64,000 nucleotides of DNA from Faecalicatena fissicatena. GTDB taxonomy: Bacteria > Bacillota > Clostridia > Lachnospirales > Lachnospiraceae. The DNA lies in the NCBI GenBank assembly GCA_001028025.1, contig LDAQ01000080.1, positions 1-64,000 on the forward strand, read 5' to 3'. The position numbers were made by a program, and so were the translations under genes. The number at the start of each line of letters is the position of its first letter. Positions within the stretch are counted from its first letter, which is position 1. This document shows positions 26,121-34,522 of the stretch, piece by piece. The notes beneath the pieces are model-generated. The model did not search any database. It saw nothing but the letters and a program-made list of their open reading frames with translations, and was not told the origin of the DNA.

Positions 26121-27491
26121 ATGAAAAATATGACATTGAAGGAAATCGCCGTTGCATGCGGCGGAATCTATTATGGTGATGACGAAAACTATTACAAAGA
26201 GGTAACAGGCGTTACCATAGACAGCCGCAAGATCCAGAAGGACTGTCTTTTCATAGCGATCCGCGGTGCCCGGGTGGACGGCCATATGTTCATCCCCCAG
26301 TCCATCCATGACGGAGCGCTGTGTGCTGTTTCAGAAAAAAGGATTGAGAGCGCATCTTATCCCTATATCATGGTAAACTCCTGCGCCCAGGCGCTGAAGG
26401 ACATTGCGGAACATTACCGCCGCTCTCTCCGGCTGAAGGTGGTGGGAATCTCCGGAAGTGTAGGCAAAACAAGTACAAAAGAAATGATCGCCTCGGTACT
26501 GGGACAGAAATACAATGTCCTGAAAACCGAAGGCAATTTCAACAACGAGATCGGACTGCCGCTCACAATCTTCAACATACGCGAGGAACACGAAGTGGCT
26601 GTTCTGGAAATGGGCATCAGCGATTTTGGTGAGATGGAACGCCTTGCAAAAATGGCCCGCCCCGATGTCTGCGTGCTGACAAATATCGGATGCGCCCATC
26701 TGGAGCAGCTGAAATCCCGAGAAGGCATTCTGAAAGCCAAAACGGAAATGTTCCTCTATATGAATCCGAAAGGGGATATTATCCTCAACGGCGATGATGA
26801 CATGCTGGCTTCTGTCACCCCGGCAAACCATATAGAACCTGTCTTTTTCGGTCTCGATCCTGCCCTGGCATACAGCGCCGGAGATATAGAAAATCTGGGA
26901 TTAAAAGGGACTTCCGCTCTCTTTCACACTCCCGATTCCGAATTTGGCGCCCATATCTCCATCCCCGGTGCACACATGGTATATAATGCTCTGGCTGCCA
27001 TCGCCGTCGGACGGGTTCTCGGCATGAATGACGGGGAAATCCGGCAGGGCATTGAGTCTTTAGTGCCGCTTGCAGGGCGGAACAATCTGATTGAGACAGA
27101 GTTCCTTACGATCATCGATGACTGCTACAATGCCAACCCGGCCTCCATGAAGGCTTCCCTGGATGTGCTGAGCAAAGCAAAAGGGCACACGGTGGCCATA
27201 CTTGGAGACATGTTTGAGCTGGGGCCAAAAGCACATGAAATGCACTGCGAAACAGGGGAGTTTGCTGCCGAAGCCGGCATCGACGAACTCATCTGCATCG
27301 GTTATCTTTCCGAGGACATTGCCAGAGGAGCCGTCTCTGCCAATCCGGAGATGGAAGTGCATCACTTTGACACCAAAACAGAATTTCTGGATCATATAGA
27401 TACCCTGATAAACAAAGATGATACAATCCTCGTGAAAGCCTCCCATGCCATGGAGTTTCCAGAGATTGTGGAAATACTGAAAAAGAGGTAA
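26121..27491 (+). CDS. murF: UDP-MurNAc-tripeptide--D-alanyl-D-alanine ligase
   Basis: Adds D-Ala-D-Ala to the peptidoglycan precursor. The 456-residue protein has the N-terminal MurF domain (TGVTIDSRKIQKDCLFIAIRG), the ATP loop GISGSVGKTSTKEM (about residues 110-123), a central domain, and the C-terminal IDDCYNANPASMKASLDVL signature. AAAGGA precedes the ATG. It follows ddl by 15 bases and precedes the HAD gene by two. Confidence 0.95.
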   Translation: MKNMTLKEIAVACGGIYYGDDENYYKEVTGVTIDSRKIQKDCLFIAIRGARVDGHMFIPQSIHDGALCAVSEKRIESASYPYIMVNSCAQALKDIAEHYRRSLRLKVVGISGSVGKTSTKEMIASVLGQKYNVLKTEGNFNNEIGLPLTIFNIREEHEVAVLEMGISDFGEMERLAKMARPDVCVLTNIGCAHLEQLKSREGILKAKTEMFLYMNPKGDIILNGDDDMLASVTPANHIEPVFFGLDPALAYSAGDIENLGLKGTSALFHTPDSEFGAHISIPGAHMVYNALAAIAVGRVLGMNDGEIRQGIESLVPLAGRNNLIETEFLTIIDDCYNANPASMKASLDVLSKAKGHTVAILGDMFELGPKAHEMHCETGEFAAEAGIDELICIGYLSEDIARGAVSANPEMEVHHFDTKTEFLDHIDTLINKDDTILVKASHAMEFPEIVEILKKR

Positions 27492-27493
27492 TT

Positions 27494-28333
27494 ATGGAAT
27501 ACGAAATGCTCGTGCTGGATCTGGACGGCACATTGACCAATTCCAGAAAAGAAATTACAGAACCTACACGTAACGCCCTGATCAAGATTCAGGAAGAGGG
27601 AAAGAAGGTCGTTCTGGCAAGCGGCCGGCCCATCAACGGGGTGCTTCCGCTGGCAAAGGAACTGCATCTGGACCGGTTCGGCAGCTACATCCTGTCCTAC
27701 AATGGGGCCCGCATTACCCGCTGTTCAGACGAGGAAGTGATCTACAGCAGAACGCTTCCCCCGGAGATTATACCTGTGGTTTATGAGATTGCCGTCTCCT
27801 TTCCCGGCCTGGATATCCTGACCTATGAAGAAGACAGTATACTGTCCGGTATATCCTCCAATGAATTCACACAGCAGGAATCTTTTATTAACAAAATGCC
27901 TGTGAAAGAGATTCCCAACTTTGTCGGGTATCTGGATTTCCCGGTCAACAAGCTGCTGATCACAGGAGAACCTTCCATCGTTGAGAAAGCGATGGCAGCC
28001 TTGAAAAAGCGCTTTCATACATTTCTGAATATTTACCGGTCAGAGCCCTTCTTTCTGGAGATTATGCCCCAGAAGATCGATAAGGCCTATTCCCTGCAGA
28101 AGCTTCTAAACAGCATCGGACTGACTGCCGATCAGATGATATGCTGCGGGGATGGCTATAACGATGTATCCATGATAGAATATGCCGGCCTCGGCGTAGC
28201 CATGGAAAATGCCCAGAGTGTTGTTAAAGATACCGCCGACTTTATTACCCGCTCTAATGACGATGACGGAATCCTCCATGTGATAGAAAAATTTATGGCC
28301 GGGAGCACCTGTAAGTCATGCCCGGCAATATAA
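27494..28333 (+). CDS. Cof-type HAD family phosphatase
   Basis: A 279-residue haloacid-dehalogenase superfamily hydrolase of the Cof/type IIB group. Motif I is LVLDLDGTLTNS (nucleophile and acid aspartates), motif II LASGRP, motif III the lysine near LLITGE, and motif IV CCGDGYNDVSMIEYAGLGVAM. Substrates are usually sugar phosphates; none can be assigned. The start lies two bases after the murF stop with AAGAGG inside the murF end, so it is translationally coupled. Confidence 0.9.
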   Translation: MEYEMLVLDLDGTLTNSRKEITEPTRNALIKIQEEGKKVVLASGRPINGVLPLAKELHLDRFGSYILSYNGARITRCSDEEVIYSRTLPPEIIPVVYEIAVSFPGLDILTYEEDSILSGISSNEFTQQESFINKMPVKEIPNFVGYLDFPVNKLLITGEPSIVEKAMAALKKRFHTFLNIYRSEPFFLEIMPQKIDKAYSLQKLLNSIGLTADQMICCGDGYNDVSMIEYAGLGVAMENAQSVVKDTADFITRSNDDDGILHVIEKFMAGSTCKSCPAI

Positions 28334-28373
28334 TGAATTCCTAAAGTCATCCTACAGCTCATCTCCTGAGGCC

Positions 28374-28518
28374 GGCTCCGCAGGAAACTGTAAAATAGAG
28401 TTTCGCTTGCGAAACTCGCGCCTGCGGCGGCCGCACCGCGGCATCTACATCTTACGCCGCAGTGCGCATCCCCCGGAGGGATTTTATCTTATAGGCGTAA
28501 TTTCCTATAAGATAAAAT
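28374..28518. repeat. Cluster of palindromic repeats: GAGTTTCGC hairpin (copy 2), GC-rich hairpin and CTTATAG hairpin (copy 2)
   Basis: 28390-28425 repeats the 8619-8654 element, including GAGTTTCGC TT GCGAAACTC. Next comes GCGCCTGCGGCG...CGCCGCAGTGCGC (about 28419-28468). At 28481-28518 ATTTTATCTTATAG pairs perfectly with CTATAAGATAAAAT, related to 6661-6684. The cluster fills most of the gap between the HAD and HPt genes and probably ends the ddl-murF transcript. Confidence 0.75.
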
Positions 28519-28548
28519 AATGATTCATAGAAAAATGAGGCAGATCAA

Positions 28549-28902
28549 ATGGAATTGAAAACTTTTTATGAAAATTTAGGAGCAGATTACAATATTGTTT
28601 TACGGAGACTCTTAAGAGAATCTTTGATCTATAAATATCTGAATATGCTGATAAAAGATCCTTCTTTTGAAACTCTGCAAAACGCAGTCGAATCCGAAGA
28701 TTTTGAAGAGATTTTCAGAGCGGCTCATACGATCAAAGGAATGGCTCTGAATCTGGAACTGCCTCCCCTTGCTGCTGCCGCCTCAGATTTAACGGAATAT
28801 TTAAGATACATAACCTCCGGGGAAGCAGATATATCTGTTGTAAAAGAAAAATATGAGAAAATCAGGAATGAATATGAAACTGTCCGGAAACTGATGGAAT
28901 AA
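28549..28902 (+). CDS. HPt domain phosphotransfer protein
   Basis: A 117-residue all-helical protein. IFRAAHTIKGMALNLELPPLAAAASDL is the histidine phosphotransfer motif; the histidine (about residue 65) is the phospho-acceptor. It shuttles phosphate between a hybrid kinase and a response regulator. The receiver-HD-GYP-GGDEF protein 26 bases downstream is the obvious partner. No hybrid kinase is in the window. GAGGCAG is a modest ribosome binding site. Confidence 0.88.
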   Translation: MELKTFYENLGADYNIVLRRLLRESLIYKYLNMLIKDPSFETLQNAVESEDFEEIFRAAHTIKGMALNLELPPLAAAASDLTEYLRYITSGEADISVVKEKYEKIRNEYETVRKLME

Positions 28903-28928
28903 TTCCGATAAGCTGAAGGAGCAAGCGA

Positions 28929-31001
28929 ATGACAAGTACAGAACAAAAGAAAACCATTTTAATTGTGGATGATGCGGAACTAAACCGCGCTCTCCTGTCC
29001 GATATACTGCAGGAGGATTATAATATAATCGAAGCGGCCGACGGAACAGAAGCCATTGAGATTCTGAAAAAGAACGATGCATCCATTTCCCTGATTCTGC
29101 TCGATATTTTAATGCCCAGGATGTCGGGGTTCGATGTTCTGACAATTATGCAGAAGAACCACTGGCACGAAACGATTCCTGTAGTCATTATTTCATCTGA
29201 AAATTCCATGGAATATATTGAAAAGGGCTACGAATACGGTGTTGTCGATTATATCAGCCGCCCGTTCGACTCTAATATCGTACTGCAGCGTGTGAAAAAC
29301 ACCATCATTCTTTACTCAAAGCAAAAAGAACTGGAAGGTCTCGTAAAGGAGCAGATGCTTGAGAAAGAGAGCAATAACGCTCTTATGATCAATATTCTCA
29401 GTACGATCGTGGAATTCCGTAATGGTGAATCAGGGCTCCATGTCATACGCATACGCATTATAACCGAGATTCTCCTCGAAGCACTGCGGAAGCGCTATCC
29501 GGAATATGCGATCGATGAATCCCATATTGCACTGATCTCCAATGCAGCCGCACTGCACGATATCGGAAAGATTGAGATACCCGAAGAAATCCTGAATAAA
29601 CCGGGTAAACTCACCGTGGAAGAATTTGAGATCATGAAAACTCATTCTGCACGCGGAGAACAGATGCTGAATGAACTTCGTTTCGGAAGTGATGAGGAGC
29701 TGGTGAGATATGCAAGGCAGATCTGTCGCTGGCATCATGAGCGATGGGACGGCAACGGATATCCCGATCATCTTAAAGGCGACGAGATTCCAATCGCAGC
29801 CCAGATTGTTTCCGTGGCGGATGTTTACGATGCATTGGTAAGTGAGCGCGTCTACAAGCCTCCGTACACACATAAACAGGCCATGCAAATGATATTGAAC
29901 GGGGAATGCGGCATGTTTAACAGCAAACTGATCGTTTGTCTCACGGAAGTTGATACATATCTGGAGACGGCTGTCAGTCTGAGGAGCCATGATCCCGCAC
30001 ATATATTTAATATCAACCAGCTCTCCCAGGAGCTGTTCCAGAAAAAAGGCGTTAAGCTGTCAGACCGCACGCTGTTCCTTCTGGAGCAGGAGCGGACCAA
30101 ATATCAGTTTATAGCCTCTTTGTCCAAAGATGTTTTATTCGAATATGATTTCAGCACGGACACCGTTCTGTTCTCAGAAAAATGCCGGGAAGAATTTAAT
30201 TTTCCTTCTATCATAACGGATTTTGTGGAAAAGAACAGATTATATGGAGTGATTAGTGAAAAGGATTTTCAGGATTTGATAACACGAATAGAATCTACTA
30301 CGTCGGCCGCCCCTGTCTTTCAGAAGAGGCTGCTGCTGTCCACCATCAGCGGGACACAGGAATGGTATGAATTTATCGGCCGGACTCTTTGGGCTGACAA
30401 TGACGGGAATGAAGAACTTTACAGCTGCGTTGGCCGTATTGCACGTTCCCAGTCCGGAAGTAATCTGGCCATGCAGGAACTTGCCCAACGGGATGCGCTT
30501 ACTAACCTTTATAATCAGGGTACTGCCCGGAAAATCATATCACAGACCATAAGCACCGATCCCCGGACAACCGGTCTCATGGTTATGTTTGATCTGGATA
30601 ACTTCAAAAAACTGAATGAGCGAAACGGACATTTATTCGGAGATCAGATATTGAAGCATATCGCCCGAATCTCCGAGAATAATATCCGGAAAAAGGATAT
30701 CTGTTCACGGATCGGGGGAGACAGATTCCTGCTCTACTTCGGTGAACTCTTTTCCGAAGAATTTGTATATCCATACTGCACCACCCTCACCAGGGCCCTG
30801 ACACAAAAGTATAAAGATTCCGAATATACGGTCAGCATGGGGGCAGCCTTATATCCACAGGACGGAACTACCTATGAAGAACTCTTCCGGCATACAAAAG
30901 AGGCACTGGAAACCTCCAAGCGCCGGGGAAAAAACTGTTTTACCCGTTATCGGGATGCTCATTCCAGGCAGGAGCCTTTTCCGGAAGCTGTGCCAGAATG
31001 A
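28929..31001 (+). CDS. Response regulator with HD-GYP, PAS-like and degenerate GGDEF domains
   Basis: A 690-residue signalling protein. The receiver (about residues 10-125) has ILIVDDAELNR and the phospho-acceptor aspartate in LILLDILMP. The HD-GYP domain (about 150-335) has LHDIGKIEIPEEILNKPG and HHERWDGNGYPDHLKG, complete for c-di-GMP hydrolysis. A PAS-like segment spans about 385-505. The GGDEF domain (about 515-675) has RDALTNLYN and MFDLDNFKKLN, but the signature reads GGDRF instead of GGDEF, so cyclase activity is doubtful. A phosphorelay-controlled c-di-GMP phosphodiesterase is likely. The last 62 bases overlap the convergent DMT gene. Confidence 0.9.
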   Translation: MTSTEQKKTILIVDDAELNRALLSDILQEDYNIIEAADGTEAIEILKKNDASISLILLDILMPRMSGFDVLTIMQKNHWHETIPVVIISSENSMEYIEKGYEYGVVDYISRPFDSNIVLQRVKNTIILYSKQKELEGLVKEQMLEKESNNALMINILSTIVEFRNGESGLHVIRIRIITEILLEALRKRYPEYAIDESHIALISNAAALHDIGKIEIPEEILNKPGKLTVEEFEIMKTHSARGEQMLNELRFGSDEELVRYARQICRWHHERWDGNGYPDHLKGDEIPIAAQIVSVADVYDALVSERVYKPPYTHKQAMQMILNGECGMFNSKLIVCLTEVDTYLETAVSLRSHDPAHIFNINQLSQELFQKKGVKLSDRTLFLLEQERTKYQFIASLSKDVLFEYDFSTDTVLFSEKCREEFNFPSIITDFVEKNRLYGVISEKDFQDLITRIESTTSAAPVFQKRLLLSTISGTQEWYEFIGRTLWADNDGNEELYSCVGRIARSQSGSNLAMQELAQRDALTNLYNQGTARKIISQTISTDPRTTGLMVMFDLDNFKKLNERNGHLFGDQILKHIARISENNIRKKDICSRIGGDRFLLYFGELFSEEFVYPYCTTLTRALTQKYKDSEYTVSMGAALYPQDGTTYEELFRHTKEALETSKRRGKNCFTRYRDAHSRQEPFPEAVPE

Positions 31002-31869
31002 TAGCGGCAAATACCAGTGCGCACCCGAACAGCTCTTTTACTGAGAGTGTTTCATGTATAATCAGCCAGCCGGTAAGTGCTGCAAATACGGATTCCAGGC
31101 TTAATATAAGAGAAGCCACTGTGGGATCCGTATTTTTTTGTGCAATAATCTGCAGAGTATAAGCGACACCGCAGGACAAAACTCCCGCATAAAGAAGCGG
31201 CAGATACGCGTCCAGGATACTCCCAAGGTCCGGTTTTTCTGACACAAACATAGGCACAGCACAGAGAATTCCGCAGATAAAAAACTGGATGCAGGAAAGC
31301 TTCACCCCATCTGCCTTTGGTGAATAGTAATCAATAATCAGAATATGTAATGAAAAAACAAAAGCACAGATAATCATCAGAACATCCCCATAAGAAATGG
31401 AAAAGCCCTCTTTTATACATAAGAAATACATCCCCACAACGGCCAGTCCAACGCTGAACCAGATCTTTCCCCCTGCCTTTCGTCCAAGAAAAAGCCCGAG
31501 AACAGGTACAATTAAAATATACAGGGCAGTAATGAAACCAGCCTTCCCGGCACTTGTATACACAAGCCCGATCTGCTGCAGTGAACTCGCCACAGCCAGC
31601 GCAAGCCCGCAGAACAAGCCGCCTATCCAGAGAGTCTTACTGCTTTTTTTAGCCTCTGCCCGCTGTTCCTCTGTCTCCGCCGTCTTTTTCTTTCTTCCCA
31701 TAACCCAGATCACAGGAAGCAGTACAATCCCGCCCAGAAAACACCGCAGCGAGTTAAACGTAAACGGTCCGATATAATCCATCCCCACACTCTGCGCCAC
31801 AAAAGCACTCCCCCAGATCAGGGCAGTCAGCACAAGCATGACATTGTTCTTAAACTTCTGATTCACCAT
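30940..31869 (-). CDS. EamA/DMT superfamily transporter
   Basis: A 309-residue integral membrane protein with about ten helices in two EamA repeats. The first half has LVLTALIWGSAFVAQSVGMDYIGPFTFNSLR; the second ends LSLESVFAALTGWLIIHETLSVKELFGCALVFAAII. Family members export amino acids, purines or other metabolites. I start at ATG 31869, nine bases after AAAAGG, not at 31878, where the site is too close. Its 3' end overlaps the convergent HD-GYP gene by 62 bases, so both C-termini are read from the same DNA. Confidence 0.88.
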   Translation of the reverse strand: MVNQKFKNNVMLVLTALIWGSAFVAQSVGMDYIGPFTFNSLRCFLGGIVLLPVIWVMGRKKKTAETEEQRAEAKKSSKTLWIGGLFCGLALAVASSLQQIGLVYTSAGKAGFITALYILIVPVLGLFLGRKAGGKIWFSVGLAVVGMYFLCIKEGFSISYGDVLMIICAFVFSLHILIIDYYSPKADGVKLSCIQFFICGILCAVPMFVSEKPDLGSILDAYLPLLYAGVLSCGVAYTLQIIAQKNTDPTVASLILSLESVFAALTGWLIIHETLSVKELFGCALVFAAIILAQLPEKAPAWNEHPDNG

Positions 31870-31979
31870 AATTCTCATCCTTTTCTACAAAATAATACAT
31901 GGTAAAGTATAACATTCCCCTCCACATATTACCAGACGGAATTTTTAGGGCAGCGGGGGGAGGTTGTATAGAAGGGGCC

Positions 31980-32232
31980 GCCGCGCGGGATTCGGAGATG
32001 GGGGGCCGGGGTGCGGGCGAAGAATGGGTAAGCGCCTAAATAAAATCTCCGATGAAACGGGGGACACCGCGAACACTCAGAAAAAGCCCTGATGGCTTTT
32101 TCCTGCGGGTTCGCTCGATTCCCGAACTTGTGGTTCGGGAATCGGTCCCTGTTTCATCGGAGATTTTATTGAAGGCGCTTATCCCATTCTTCTGGACGCA
32201 CCCCGGCCCCCCATCTCCGAATCCCGCGCGGC
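31980..32232. repeat. Free-standing 253-bp giant hairpin with a two-hairpin tip
   Basis: Left arm 31980-32065 and right arm 32145-32232 are inverted copies, roughly 80 of 87 positions by eye. The tip (32066-32144, 79 bases) folds into two hairpins. One has outer stem GCGAAC/GTTCGC and inner GAAAAAGCC/GGCTTTTTC (32069-32114). The other pairs CGATTCCCGAAC with GTTCGGGAATCG (32116-32144). The same tip plan and lengths recur in leaves A and C of the 33605-34550 element. The flanks 31870-31979 and 32233-32491 contain no gene or clear repeat. Confidence 0.9.
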
Positions 32233-32491
32233 TTGGTGCATCATGACGGAACTGCACGCTGTTATGGAGGGATTCCGGACGGGAGAGACGGATTGAGCTG
32301 TATTGGTGAAACTTGGGTTGCTGCAGCAAGCTACAGAATAAAATATTACTGTTTCTGTATATTTTCGTAGGCATACATTCATATATTCCTACTCTTCATG
32401 ACCAATTACTGAAGTCCCTATATTTCCTATGCCTTCCCCAGCCAAGAATTCTCCCGCATAGCCCCTCCCGATCCACACAGGCGTCCCCCCT

Positions 32492-33523
32492 CTACAGCAA
32501 CAGTTTTTTTAGGGAATGGATGTATTTTTCTATGTTTTCTTCCTGCAGGCAGTAGTATACTTTCCCATCTTTTTTCTGGACTGTTACGAGTCCGCTGCTC
32601 ATGAGGATGTTCATATGGTGTGAGGTTGTGGAGGGGGACAGGTTCAGGGCTTCAGCCAGTTCCAGATTGTATTTGCTGGACTCCTTGAGTGAACAGAGGA
32701 TGTCCAGTTTGCTTTTATCAGCAAAGGATTTGGACTGTCGGATAAGTTCCTCTTTTATGCTGTCGGCTGCCGCTTCGTTTTTTTCCAGATCTTCGTTCAG
32801 GATACCCTGATAGCAGTGTGAATACAGGACAACCTGCAGCATGGGAAATACAAGTGTTGCGTATATAACAGGATTGTCGCTGCAGGTGTTGACCAGCTGC
32901 ATGAACTCGCTGTTGTTGTATCTTGCAAGACGCTTCAGCAGCTTCTCTAAGGGTTTTGCCACGCTTGCCCGGGCTTTTTCGAATGCGGACATATTGAGGC
33001 GCACAGTTTCAAAGAGCTGTGTAAACCAGTAGTCGGGCCTTCGCAGAAGATCCAGGACATACCATTTTTCTTCACTTTTTAAATCCGCGTTATCTAAAAA
33101 GTCCAGCATGGACTTTTCATCCGGAAGCTGGGGCATGTCTTTGATATCGGGCAGCTGGGCGTGCTCGATGGTATCTGTTATGTAGAATGCAATAAAGCTC
33201 CTTAGCCTCATGGGATCCAACGGCTCATTTTCTTCCAGGTATTTTCGATTCTCAACCGCCATGGTAAGGACCATTAAGAATAACTCCTGCGAAGAGTTCT
33301 GGAAAAAGAAGTCCTCTGAAGGCGTCTCTACCCTGTACTTCAAAAAAGTCTCCACATACTTCTCCACGATTTTCAAATGCTTGTTATAAAATGTTTCTCC
33401 GTCTATCCCGTAATCATCCATTGCCTTTATAGTCTCTGTTTTCCAGTCTCCGCCATGGGCGATAGTAAGAAGACCCAGTATTTCAAATACCGGATCCAGT
33501 TCGTTATAAATCTCGATGCTCAT
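32492..33523 (-). CDS. ArsR-type winged-helix regulator with a large N-terminal domain
   Basis: A 343-residue protein. The C-terminal 85 residues are an ArsR-like winged helix (KLDILCSLKESSKYNLELAEALNLSPSTTSHHMNILMSSGLV), followed by the beta wing KKDGKVYYCL. The first 250 residues are helical and acidic, without a recognised domain; such ArsR proteins with long sensor regions are common in Lachnospiraceae. GGAGGAA precedes the ATG. Giant hairpins flank the gene on both sides, 259 bases past its stop and 81 before its start. Target genes are unknown. Confidence 0.8.
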   Translation of the reverse strand: MSIEIYNELDPVFEILGLLTIAHGGDWKTETIKAMDDYGIDGETFYNKHLKIVEKYVETFLKYRVETPSEDFFFQNSSQELFLMVLTMAVENRKYLEENEPLDPMRLRSFIAFYITDTIEHAQLPDIKDMPQLPDEKSMLDFLDNADLKSEEKWYVLDLLRRPDYWFTQLFETVRLNMSAFEKARASVAKPLEKLLKRLARYNNSEFMQLVNTCSDNPVIYATLVFPMLQVVLYSHCYQGILNEDLEKNEAAADSIKEELIRQSKSFADKSKLDILCSLKESSKYNLELAEALNLSPSTTSHHMNILMSSGLVTVQKKDGKVYYCLQEENIEKYIHSLKKLLL

Positions 33524-33554
33524 AGAATTCCTCCGTCCCCTGTTTCATGCATAT

Positions 33555-33584
33555 AGAATAGCATATCATAGCTCAAAAGTGCAA
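33555..33584 (-). promoter_or_regulatory. Possible promoter of the ArsR-type regulator
   Basis: Minus-strand TTGCAC (33579-33584) and TATTCT (33555-33560) with an 18-base spacer. It lies between the giant cloverleaf (ends 33605) and the start codon, so the regulator's own transcript would exclude the cloverleaf. Confidence 0.4.
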
Positions 33585-33632
33585 GTCTGCGGAACTTAGG
33601 AGCGAGCTTTAGTTTCGGGAACGGGTGGGGAC

Positions 33633-33925
33633 GCTAAAAAACCGGGAAGCCTGCCCCCTGCCGTGAGCATATATGCCCTTTTAAAAATCCGCTCCGTTTA
33701 CGTAAGAGGCCCTAAAGGAACAAACAGAGAAAATGGCGGTCCAGCGGCATGCAGCCCGAAATTCGATAATTTCGGGCCTTAGGCCGCTTCAGAATTTGCC
33801 GTGAAACGGCAAATTCTGCCCGCCATTTTCTCTGTTTGTTCCTTAAGGGCCTCTAACGTAAACTCTAGGACTTTTAAAAGGGCATATATGCTCACGGCAG
33901 GGGACAGACTTCCCGGTTTATTAGC
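33633..33925. repeat. Leaf A of the giant cloverleaf
   Basis: Arms 33633-33739 and 33819-33925 are each 107 bases and about 90% complementary. The 79-base tip holds a hairpin with a 6-bp outer stem, 6/6 internal loop and 9-bp inner stem (33743-33788), then a simple 13-bp hairpin (33790-33818). Confidence 0.92.
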
Positions 33926-33926
33926 T

Positions 33927-34228
33927 GGTGCATCCAATCGGTAGGTAAGCTCATTTGCCGGGGAGGCTCCGAACCGTGGCAGCGTATTAATTCGTCTGGT
34001 GGAACGTAGAAGTAATGGTAGATGACTAATAAATATAGCAGCTATGTTTTGCAAATATAGGAAGAATATGCATATTGCTGTATAAGTTTATCTCATGCAT
34101 TCTTCAAACGATTAAAACCTTCTACTTTCTCATGAACTGGAGCTACATTGTAACATCCAGCGAATTAATACGCTGCCACGGTCCGGAGCCTCCCCGGCAA
34201 ACAAGCTTACCTACCGATTGGATGCACC
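33927..34228. repeat. Leaf B of the giant cloverleaf
   Basis: Arms 33927-33994 and 34161-34228 are 68 bases each and differ at only three positions. All three would be G-U pairs in a minus-strand transcript. The 166-base AT-rich tip has weaker pairings, for example GTAGAAG with CTTCTAC and TATAGCAG...ATG with CAT...CTGTATA. Confidence 0.92.
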
Positions 34229-34230
34229 AA

Positions 34231-34522
34231 GCGAAATGAATGGATCGCCGCAAGCCTCCCAAGTGCACACATGCCGTTTTGAAGTGCTAAAGCGGACCTT
34301 AGAAATTCCTGGAAGCCGCCAGCCGGGAAAGTGGGGAAATTTTGTGATCACCGAATCACAAAATTAGCTGACCCAGCGCGAGAAATCTTCAGATTTCTCA
34401 CGATGTGTCAGCTGTGCCCCACTTTCCCGGCTGTCGGCTTCCTGGAATTTCTTAGGTTCGTGTCCGCACATCAAAACGGCATGTGTGCACTTGGGAGGCT
34501 TGCGGCGATCCATTCATTTCGC
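34231..34522. repeat. Leaf C of the giant cloverleaf
   Basis: Arms 34231-34336 and 34417-34522 are 106 bases each. The first 51 positions are perfectly complementary, a mismatch-rich patch follows, then a matched inner 30. The 80-base tip has the same two hairpins as leaf A in the opposite order: a simple 11-bp hairpin (34338-34365), then the stem/internal-loop/stem hairpin (34366-34413). Confidence 0.92.

Noticed and set aside
33779..34054. Open frames inside the giant cloverleaf
   Set aside because: They cross palindrome arms, lack ribosome binding sites and show no recognisable protein pattern.
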